Source: Bryobacterales bacterium (GTDB lineage: Bacteria; Acidobacteriota; Terriglobia; Bryobacterales; Bryobacteraceae). Taken from it: 5,631 nt of DNA. Under the pieces are notes generated by a model. It did not search any database. It saw only the letters and a list, made by a program, of their open reading frames with translations, and was not told the DNA's origin. Shown in pieces: positions 1-5,631 of this stretch. The translations under genes were made by a program, and so were the position numbers. The stretch lies in contig JANXQZ010001066.1 in the NCBI GenBank assembly GCA_025353235.1, positions 1 to 5,631 on the forward strand, written 5' to 3'. Position 1 is the stretch's first letter. Every line of letters starts with the position of its first letter.

Positions 1-1040
<1,040 letters not shown>

Positions 1041-1049
1041 GATATTTAG

Positions 1050-1598
1050 TTAAGTTCCGACCGTCTCCAGAGATGCTACGGCGGCGTGCGCCTTCTGCAC
1101 GGGAGCCGATAGGCGCAGCTTCTTCGCTTCCAGCGAGACCGCCACCGAACCCGATCGAGTCACCTCGATTTCCCCGTAGCTCTGCATGATATCAATGAAT
1201 TCTTCGAGCTTTTCTGCCTCGCCTGTCGCCTCGAGCGCGAAGCCCTCGGTGGACGATTCCACCACGCGCGCGCCGAAGATCTCGGCTTCCTTTAAGATCG
1301 CCGTGCGGCTGCTCATCCCCACGCGGACCCGCATCAGCACCATCTCACGGCAAACCGCTGGAACATCGGTAAGATCGGTGGCCTGCAGCACGTTGATCAG
1401 CTTGTTCATTTGCTTGATCACCTGGGACCGCAAGTTTTGATCGACATCGACTGCGATCGTCATGCGCGATAGCGTCGGATCCATGGTGCGCGCCACTGTC
1501 AGGCTCTCTATGTTGTAGCCGCGCGACGTCAGCAGCCCGGTCACTCTCATCAGCGCACCCGGTTTATTTTCGACTAGCAATGAAATAATTTGAAGCAT
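1050..1598 (-). CDS. ilvN: Acetolactate synthase small (regulatory) subunit
   Basis: This is the regulatory subunit of acetohydroxyacid synthase. It activates the catalytic IlvB subunit and in the family carries valine feedback inhibition. The 182-residue protein has an N-terminal ACT domain (about 3-77) starting MLQIISLLVENKPGAL, with the family signature RGYNIESLTVA at 26-36 and DPTLSRMTI at 40-48. A C-terminal ALS small-subunit domain follows (about 85-158), including EIFGARVV. Residues Asn11, Gly14 and Asn29 align without gaps with the positions known to bind valine in E. coli IlvH, so feedback sensitivity is expected (inference). The last 20 or so residues (AKKLRLSAPVQKAHAAV...) extend past the usual end. 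It starts 11 bases after the ilvB stop and ends 9 bases before ilvC. No strong Shine-Dalgarno precedes it, which suits translational coupling. The symbol could equally be ilvH. Confidence 0.97.
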   Translation of the reverse strand: MLQIISLLVENKPGALMRVTGLLTSRGYNIESLTVARTMDPTLSRMTIAVDVDQNLRSQVIKQMNKLINVLQATDLTDVPAVCREMVLMRVRVGMSSRTAILKEAEIFGARVVESSTEGFALEATGEAEKLEEFIDIMQSYGEIEVTRSGSVAVSLEAKKLRLSAPVQKAHAAVASLETVGT

Positions 1599-1609
1599 TT
1601 TGGATTCGC

Positions 1610-3346
1610 TTACGCGGTCACCGGTTGAGGCGGACCCAGCACCATCTCGTTAATCGCGCCGCCCGCCGGCACCATGGGATACACGTTCTCGTAAGAACTC
1701 ACCTTCACATTCAGCAGATAAGGACCCGGCTCGTTCACCACTTCCCTCAATGTCGGCGCCAATTCATGCGGACTCTCGATCGTGCGGCCCTTGAACCCGT
1801 AAGCCCCCGCCAGCTTTTCCACATCCGGGAACGAGTTCAGTTCCACCTGGGACATCCGGTTGTTATAAAACAACTCCTGCCACTGACGAACCATGCCCAA
1901 ATAGCCGTTGTTCATCACGATAATTTTAATCGGCAGGCCATGATTGGCGATGGTGGCCAGCTCTGGAATGGACATCTGGAATCCGCCGTCTCCGCAGATC
2001 GCGAAAACGAGCTTTTCAGGGCAGGCGAACTGCGCCCCAATCGCGGAGGGCAGCCCAAAGCCCATGGATCCAAGCCCGCCGGAATTGATCCACAGCCGCG
2101 GCTTGTTAAACCGAATAAACTGAGCCGACCACATCTGATGCTGACCTACATCCGAGCAGACGATCGCCTCGCCCCCCGACAAACGGTCGATCTCTCGCAT
2201 CAAGTGCTGAGGTTTGATCTCGCTGGTAGAGGTCTCGACCGTGAGCGGATGCTCAGCCTTCCAACTTCGAATCTGGCGCCACCAGGCTTGCCGAGTTAAA
2301 CTGTTCTTCTCCCGGCAGCTTGGCTCCAATTCTTTCAGAACCTTGGTCAGCTTGGACAATACTCGCTTGACATCGCCCACGATCGGCAGATCGGCATTTC
2401 GGATCTTGCTGATCTCTGCCGGATCGATGTCTACGTGAATCACTTTAGCTCTGGGCGCGAAAGCGGCCAGCCTGCCCGTAACCCGATCATCGAACCGGAC
2501 CCCAAGCGCGATCAGCAGATCGGCATTGCTCATGCCCATGTTGGCGGCATAGCTGCCATGCATTCCCGGCATGCTGATGAAATTCGGATGGTTCGCGGGC
2601 AGCGCGCCCAGCCCCATCAACGTATTGACGGCTGGAACATCCACGGTTTCCACCAACTCGCGCAGCTCTTCCGAAGCCTCCGCCGCAATGATGCCGCCGC
2701 CCGCATAGACGAACGGACGTTCCGCCTCCCAGATCATTTGGGCAGCGCGCCGGATCTGCCCCGTATGCCCTTCCGTAAATACTTTATAGCCAGGCAAATG
2801 GATCGACGAGACCGGCACGTAGTGCGAATGCGCCTGGAACACATCTTTCGGGATATCAATCAGGACCGGCCCTGGCCGGCCGCTGGACGCAATGTAAAAG
2901 GCTTCGTGAACAATCTGCGGCAGATCCGCTACGTTCTTTACCAGAAAGTTGTGCTTTGTGCAGGACCGCGTGATCCCGAACGTGTCCGCTTCCTGAAAAG
3001 CATCGGTGCCAATCAGCTTGGAGGATACCTGCCCGGTGATGGCGACCACGGGGATCGAATCCATCATGGCGTCTACCAGTCCAGTTACCAGATTCGTGGC
3101 ACCTGGGCCGGACGTTGCGCAACAGACCCCAACCTTCCCGGTGGACCGTGCGTAGCCCTCGGCGGCGAAGCAGGCGTTCTGCTCATGCCGAACCAGCACG
3201 TGCCGAATCGGGTGGTCGTACATGGCATCGTAGAGGGGTAAGGTGACGCCCCCTGGATACCCAAAGATGCAATCGACGTTCTCGCGAACGAGGCATTCGA
3301 GCAGAATCTGCGCTCCGCTTAAAGTGGACGTGCCGGTGGCTGACAT
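1610..3346 (-). CDS. ilvB: Acetolactate synthase large (catalytic) subunit, ThDP/FAD dependent
   Basis: This enzyme condenses two pyruvates to acetolactate, or pyruvate plus 2-oxobutyrate to acetohydroxybutyrate, the first committed step of branched-chain amino acid synthesis. Its 578 residues are full length for the family. The order is an N-terminal ThDP-binding domain (about 9-175) with catalytic Glu55 in VRHEQNA and the SGPGATNLVTGL loop at 79-90. A central FAD-binding domain follows (about 195-330, with GVRFDDRVTGR at 282-292). The C-terminal ThDP domain (about 380-560) has the metal/ThDP motif GDG at 452-454 through Asn479-Asn480, then GYLGMVRQWQELFY. These motifs separate it from oxalyl-CoA decarboxylase and pyruvate oxidase relatives. 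The ATG at 3346 is the only good start: reading upstream in frame gives no ATG, GTG or TTG before a TGA at 3387-3385. A modest GAGAG lies 10 bases upstream. It is the first structural gene of ilvBNC, 44 bases after the leader terminator, and is probably controlled by it. Confidence 0.98.
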   Translation of the reverse strand: MSATGTSTLSGAQILLECLVRENVDCIFGYPGGVTLPLYDAMYDHPIRHVLVRHEQNACFAAEGYARSTGKVGVCCATSGPGATNLVTGLVDAMMDSIPVVAITGQVSSKLIGTDAFQEADTFGITRSCTKHNFLVKNVADLPQIVHEAFYIASSGRPGPVLIDIPKDVFQAHSHYVPVSSIHLPGYKVFTEGHTGQIRRAAQMIWEAERPFVYAGGGIIAAEASEELRELVETVDVPAVNTLMGLGALPANHPNFISMPGMHGSYAANMGMSNADLLIALGVRFDDRVTGRLAAFAPRAKVIHVDIDPAEISKIRNADLPIVGDVKRVLSKLTKVLKELEPSCREKNSLTRQAWWRQIRSWKAEHPLTVETSTSEIKPQHLMREIDRLSGGEAIVCSDVGQHQMWSAQFIRFNKPRLWINSGGLGSMGFGLPSAIGAQFACPEKLVFAICGDGGFQMSIPELATIANHGLPIKIIVMNNGYLGMVRQWQELFYNNRMSQVELNSFPDVEKLAGAYGFKGRTIESPHELAPTLREVVNEPGPYLLNVKVSSYENVYPMVPAGGAINEMVLGPPQPVTA

Positions 3347-3390
3347 TCCTAGTATTCTCTCTATCGGCTTAAAATTGGGTTGCCATCAAT

Positions 3391-3433
3391 TAAAAAGGCC
3401 ATCGGCCGGATCATTCGCCCCGCCGATGGCCTT
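3391..3433 (-). terminator. Rho-independent leader terminator (attenuator) before ilvB
   Basis: Bases 3422-3433 and 3395-3406 form a perfect 12-bp inverted repeat (minus-strand arms AAGGCCATCGGC and GCCGATGGCCTT) around a 15-base loop. On the minus strand the GC-rich part of the stem is followed directly by TTTTTA, the classic intrinsic terminator layout. It lies between a short leader frame and ilvB, in the direction of ilvB transcription and 44 bases before its start. It would therefore stop transcription before the operon unless the stem is prevented from forming. It is not placed to end the upstream phosphatase gene, which stops more than 230 bases earlier. On the plus strand the hairpin lacks an adjacent T-run and follows no plus-strand gene, so I assign it to minus. 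Confidence 0.88.
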
Positions 3434-3455
3434 CAGAATTCTTTTTCCGAAGCAC

Positions 3456-3587
3456 TCAGGCGGGGCCGGGTAGGGCGACCTGAATAATAACGCTAAGCTT
3501 CGAAACGAGACGAACCGGAAGCATAAGTGTAGTGCCGGGACCCGATAAGGCCTTCGTCGCTCCAGCTTCTAGCTTCAGACTCATCAT
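3456..3587 (-). CDS. Branched-chain-rich leader peptide of the ilvBNC operon
   Basis: This 43-codon frame runs from tandem ATGs at 3587 and 3584 to TGA at 3456. Residues 1-20 are ordinary (MMSLKLEAGATKALSGPGTT). Residues 21-39 hold 11 Leu/Val/Ile in 19, including SVIIQVAL, and it ends PGPA. Shape and position resemble the E. coli ilvB and ilvG leader peptides, though the sequence is not the same. The Leu, Val and Ile codons in 21-39 are CTT, CTC, CTA, GTT, GTC and ATT. CTG, GTG and ATC, the commoner choices in nearby ilvN, are absent. Such codon choice would sharpen stalling on low charged tRNA. The peptide itself probably has no function; its translation is the sensor. An inner ATG at 3524 would give a 22-residue form with all the key codons. 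Neither start has a good Shine-Dalgarno, so the true start is open. Confidence 0.72.
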   Translation of the reverse strand: MMSLKLEAGATKALSGPGTTLMLPVRLVSKLSVIIQVALPGPA

Positions 3588-3594
3588 TGGTCTA

Positions 3595-3623
3595 AGAATA
3601 CCCGAGAAGTTCGGCAAATACAA
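3595..3623 (-). promoter_or_regulatory. Candidate promoter for the leader/ilvBNC transcript
   Basis: On the minus strand TTGTAT (3623-3618) and TATTCT (3600-3595) are separated by exactly 17 bases, a sigma-70-like layout with 3/6 and 4/6 matches. It would start transcription close to 3588, at or just before the tandem ATG of the leader frame, so the leader could be translated from a nearly leaderless mRNA. A competing -10-like TATACAAT at 3638-3631 would start near 3625 and leave a 5' UTR of about 40 bases, but it has no recognisable -35. A TTGACT at 3630-3625 is 24 bases from TATTCT, too far to pair with it. Readthrough from the phosphatase gene upstream is also possible because I see no terminator after it. 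Confidence 0.35.
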
Positions 3624-3665
3624 GAGTCAAATTGTATAAATTCGATTAATGCTGGCATAGCGCGC

Positions 3666-4439
3666 TCACTTCCAAAATGCCCACCACTTTCTCGCCTGAT
3701 CCTGCTCTTCCCCCGCGTAAACGCGCTCGAGTGACGATCCCGCTACCGCCGCCGCCGGGTTCAACGTAAACAGCCGCTCAGCTCTGAGTCGCCCGTAGTG
3801 GGACTGCACCCAGACAAACGCCTCCGCAAGCCTGGGCGTGCGGTCCTTCGTGTCATGCGCATCGCTGGCGACGAAGTGAACCAAGTCGTGCTTCATCAAT
3901 CCGGCCGCGCTGCGCTGCGCGAGGTTCCCGAACCTGCCCAGCAGGGACTGCCCAGTCACTTGCAGTAGCGTCCCCTCGTCCACCCAGCGCGCCAGTTCCG
4001 CCGAATCCCGCAGTCCTTGGAGATGCGTATTGCGCTCGGGATGGGTGATTACCGGCACTATCCCAACGTTCTGCAAGCGGCTCAATATGTCCCGAATCAC
4101 CGGCAGGTTCATGACTTCCGGCAACTCAACCATGAGGTAAGGGCCATGGTTGATCGTGTATTTCGTCGGATTCTGCAGAGCGTCTTGGACGTTCTCAAAC
4201 TGCACGTGGAAGTCGCAGCCCAAATGCACTTTGACGATCCCGATCGCAGCCTCCTGCAATTCGGCAAAGATGCGGTTTACTACTTCCGGCTGAAACGGAA
4301 ACTCGGAATTTGCGTGCGGAGTGGCGACAATGTCCGTGGTGCCTGAATCTGCCGCGATCCGCAGCATTTCAAGAGATTCTGCCATGGAGCGCGACCCATC
4401 ATCCCATCCAGGAAGGATATGGCTATGGATGTCTACCAT
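3666..4439 (-). CDS. PHP-domain tyrosine-protein phosphatase, CpsB/YwqE-like
   Basis: This 257-residue protein belongs to the polymerase-and-histidinol-phosphatase (PHP) metal-dependent family. CpsB (Streptococcus) and YwqE (Bacillus) members dephosphorylate bacterial tyrosine kinases that control capsule or exopolysaccharide export. Metal-site motifs line up with CpsB: DIHSHILPGWDDG (His5, His7, Asp14), ATPH (His42), LGCDFH (Asp76), MVELPE (Glu105), THPERN (His133, Arg136) and ASDAHD (Asp193, His195). CpsB has Glu in GAEIYY where this protein has Asp76, a conservative change to an alternative metal ligand. Length is normal. The C-terminus ends in a short aromatic tail, KWWAFWK. No kinase, Wzx/Wzy or glycosyltransferase gene lies in the window, so the substrate is unknown. 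A phosphoesterase of other specificity is possible. The ATG at 4439 is supported by the motif beginning at residue 3 and by a TATAAT only 5 bases before it. Confidence 0.88.
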   Translation of the reverse strand: MVDIHSHILPGWDDGSRSMAESLEMLRIAADSGTTDIVATPHANSEFPFQPEVVNRIFAELQEAAIGIVKVHLGCDFHVQFENVQDALQNPTKYTINHGPYLMVELPEVMNLPVIRDILSRLQNVGIVPVITHPERNTHLQGLRDSAELARWVDEGTLLQVTGQSLLGRFGNLAQRSAAGLMKHDLVHFVASDAHDTKDRTPRLAEAFVWVQSHYGRLRAERLFTLNPAAAVAGSSLERVYAGEEQDQARKWWAFWK

Positions 4440-4466
4440 CCCGCATTATAGAATGACGGAGTATTT
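4440..4466. promoter_or_regulatory. 27-bp divergent intergenic region with minus-strand TATAAT
   Basis: Only 27 bases separate the two divergent start codons. On the minus strand a perfect TATAAT (4450-4445) stands 5 bases before the phosphatase ATG, so its transcript would begin at or next to the start codon. The best -35 at 17-base spacing, TGCTCA (4473-4468), is weak and falls inside the first codons of the opposite gene. On the plus strand TATAGA (4447-4452) overlaps the same A/T block and could serve the DUF1080 gene, with no good -35. The two promoters would therefore overlap and probably compete. Calls are from consensus matching only. Confidence 0.45.
4458..4461 (+). promoter_or_regulatory. 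Ribosome binding site of the DUF1080 gene
   Basis: GGAG stands 5 bases before the ATG at 4467. It is the clearest Shine-Dalgarno in the window and fixes the start of the exported protein just before its twin-arginine signal. Confidence 0.7.
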
Positions 4467-5612
4467 ATGAGCATTCACCTCAACCGCCGTGCGTTCCTGG
4501 CTTCGTCCGCCGCTGTGGCACCTGCGCTCCTCCAATCCCAGCCGGAAAATGGGTTCGTTTTGTTATTTGACGGCACCACGCTGGATGGCTGGACCATTGA
4601 AGATGGTCCCGAGTCGGCGTTCTACGTGCGCGACGGCGCGATTACGGTGCACGAGGGATCCGGCTTCCCAACTTGGCTTCGATCCGTCAAGTCCTATGAA
4701 AACTTCGATTTTCGTGGCGAATTCTACGTCAAGGGCTGGACCGACTCGGGGATCTACTTCCATGCCCCTCGGCATGGTCGCCCGCTGTGGTGCGGCAAGC
4801 AGATTCACATCTTCCATCAGCAGGACGAGAAGCCGGTGCCGGAATCGATGGGTTCGCTTTTTCCGATCATCGCTCCGCTCAAGGTGAACGTGAAAAGCAA
4901 GGGCGAGTGGAATTCATTCCGCATTCTGATGGACTGGCCCAGGCTGCAGGTTTGGACCAATGACGCACAGATCCATGACCTGGACCTGGCCAGCTTGCCT
5001 GAATTTCGGCATCGTTATCGGAGCGGTCATCTAGGATTCGAGTCGCTCTCATACCCCATCCGATTCCGCAACCTAAAGATCCGCGAACTTCCCTCGAAAG
5101 AGAAGTGGGTCAGTTTATATAACTCTCCAGCGGACCTCGATCAGTGGTTCATTTCCGAAGCCAAGCCGAAGTTCGATGCGTTGGGACCGGTGCTGCGGGG
5201 CGAGGGAATCGGTCATCTCGCGACCAAACAGAAGTTCCGCGACTTCGAACTGGATCTTTTCGTCCGGCATAGCAAGCATCACAACAGCGGAGTGTTGTTT
5301 CGGACCAGCGGGGAGGGGCTGAACGCAAAGGGGCGCCATTACGAGATACAACTGCACGACGTGGAAGGCGCTCATTACCCGACTGGCTCGCTCTACTACT
5401 TCAAGCGCGCCTCTTATCCGCGAATCGAGGCAGAAACGTGGTGGCCCATGCAGTTGATCGTGAAGGATCGGAATTGTTTGGTTCGGATTAATGGTGAGAC
5501 GGTGATGGAGTACGATCAGCTAGAGAATTTAGAGGAAGGTTCGATAGAGTTGCAGGCGCATCAGAACGGCAGTTGGCAGGAATTTAAAGAGATCCGCATC
5601 AAGTCGATTTGA
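4467..5612 (+). CDS. Tat-exported protein with two DUF1080 (3-keto-disaccharide hydrolase) domains
   Basis: This 381-residue protein begins with a twin-arginine signal: NRRAFLASS (Arg7-Arg8), then a short hydrophobic Ala-rich stretch to about residue 24, so export in the folded state is expected. Two beta-sandwich repeats of the DUF1080 type follow. Repeat 1 is about 29-208, beginning GFVLLFDGTTLDGW. Repeat 2 is about 214-381, beginning WVSLYNSPADLDQW. Matching blocks are SGIYFHAP (94) with SGVLFRTS (274), GKQIHIF (110) with GRHYEIQ (289), MGSLFPI (128) with TGSLYYF (306), and FRNLKIREL (200) with FKEIRIKSI (373). Pfam names the family 3-keto-disaccharide hydrolase. Members occur in many copies in Planctomycetota, Bacteroidota and Solibacter-like Acidobacteriota and are tied to 3-keto-glycoside breakdown. 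Activity of this protein is not shown, and a pure carbohydrate-binding role is possible. It diverges from the phosphatase gene. Only 19 bases follow its stop, with no terminator visible. Confidence 0.88.
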   Translation: MSIHLNRRAFLASSAAVAPALLQSQPENGFVLLFDGTTLDGWTIEDGPESAFYVRDGAITVHEGSGFPTWLRSVKSYENFDFRGEFYVKGWTDSGIYFHAPRHGRPLWCGKQIHIFHQQDEKPVPESMGSLFPIIAPLKVNVKSKGEWNSFRILMDWPRLQVWTNDAQIHDLDLASLPEFRHRYRSGHLGFESLSYPIRFRNLKIRELPSKEKWVSLYNSPADLDQWFISEAKPKFDALGPVLRGEGIGHLATKQKFRDFELDLFVRHSKHHNSGVLFRTSGEGLNAKGRHYEIQLHDVEGAHYPTGSLYYFKRASYPRIEAETWWPMQLIVKDRNCLVRINGETVMEYDQLENLEEGSIELQAHQNGSWQEFKEIRIKSI

Positions 5613-5631
5613 TTTGGCTGATTTGATTGTT

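Larger units (their letters stand above)
3391..3587 (-). promoter_or_regulatory. Ribosome-mediated transcription attenuator of ilvBNC
   Basis: The element joins a Leu/Val/Ile-codon-rich leader frame to the terminator hairpin. Two alternative pairings can be read directly. Segment 2 (GCCCCGCC, 3466-3459, last leader codons) is perfectly complementary over 8 bases to GGCGGGGC (3424-3417), which takes the tip of the terminator's 5' arm plus part of its loop. Nested inside, CTTCGG (3452-3447) can pair with CTGAAG (3436-3431), also covering the base of that arm. Forming this antiterminator excludes the terminator. In addition CGAAGC (3502-3497) in the leader is complementary to GCTTCG (3453-3448), a possible protector pairing that would free the terminator arm. 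Inferred action: a ribosome stalled at codons 33-35 covers segment 1 but leaves segment 2 free, so ilvBNC is transcribed. A ribosome reaching the stop at 3456 covers segment 2, so transcription ends. Coordinates run from leader start to U-tract. Confidence 0.78.

Noticed and set aside
1625..3241. Long plus-strand open frames (such as 1625-2299 and 2435-3241) opposite ilvB
   Set aside because: Their translations are rich in Arg, His and Pro and match no family I know. They lie fully antisense to an intact, motif-verified ilvB in a GC-rich region, where such shadow frames are common.
3369..3386. Five-codon mini-frame (ATG to TAA) between terminator and ilvB
   Set aside because: It has no Shine-Dalgarno and no informative codons, and any random stretch can hold one this short.
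3395..3441. The leader hairpin read as a plus-strand terminator
   Set aside because: On the plus strand the T-run begins several bases after the stem and no plus-strand gene ends there. The minus-strand U-tract abuts the stem.
3243..3473. Plus-strand 76-codon frame across the ilvB start and leader
   Set aside because: It overlaps both the ilvB 5' end and the terminator hairpin, has no ribosome site, and its protein is not recognisable.
3647..3656. Small inverted repeat (ATGC, 2 bases, GCAT) after the phosphatase gene as a terminator
   Set aside because: The stem is only about 4 bp with no T-run after it on the minus strand, so it is too weak to call.
3391..3660. T-box or other tRNA/ligand-binding riboswitch before ilvB
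   Set aside because: The leader is short, and I could not find the T-box consensus. The Leu/Val/Ile-rich frame explains the terminator better.
5606..5628. Direct repeat GATTTGATT, twice at 14-base offset, at the end of the DUF1080 gene
   Set aside because: It is short, AT-rich and only two copies at the window edge, so it is not enough to call a repeat element or integration site.

Overview
The window looks like a chromosomal segment of a moderately GC-rich Gram-negative-type bacterium. My best guess is Acidobacteriota, in the Solibacter/Bryobacter neighbourhood. That rests on a Tat-exported tandem DUF1080 protein, a CpsB-like PHP phosphatase of the 'GCDFH' type and the flavour of the ilv proteins. 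It is an impression from protein families, not a computed placement.

The left 60% is a branched-chain amino acid operon read on the minus strand, from right to left. It runs ilvB (acetolactate synthase large subunit, 1610-3346), ilvN (regulatory subunit, 1050-1598), then ilvC (ketol-acid reductoisomerase, 1-1040, cut by the window edge). Gaps are only 11 and 9 bases, so one polycistronic mRNA is expected. It encodes the first two shared steps of valine, leucine and isoleucine synthesis.

The 319-base gap 3347-3665 in front of ilvB holds the most interesting element. On the minus strand it carries a short reading frame (3456-3587, 43 codons, or 22 from an inner ATG). Its last third is packed with Leu, Val and Ile codons, chosen from codons that the neighbouring ilvN gene uses less. 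A perfect 12-bp terminator hairpin with a U-tract (3391-3433) follows 22 bases after its stop. The end of the leader frame can pair with the terminator's 5' arm (3459-3466 with 3417-3424), giving a competing antiterminator. This is the layout of a ribosome-mediated transcription attenuator sensing charged branched-chain tRNAs.

To the right lies a minus-strand gene for a CpsB/YwqE-type PHP-domain tyrosine-phosphatase-like protein (3666-4439). Diverging from it with only 27 bases between the start codons is a plus-strand gene (4467-5612) for a Tat-signal protein with two DUF1080 (3-keto-disaccharide hydrolase family) domains. The 27-base gap holds a perfect TATAAT for the minus-strand gene and a Shine-Dalgarno for the plus-strand gene. 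Neither gene has an obvious functional link to the ilv operon. No tRNA, rRNA, insertion sequence or CRISPR was seen.
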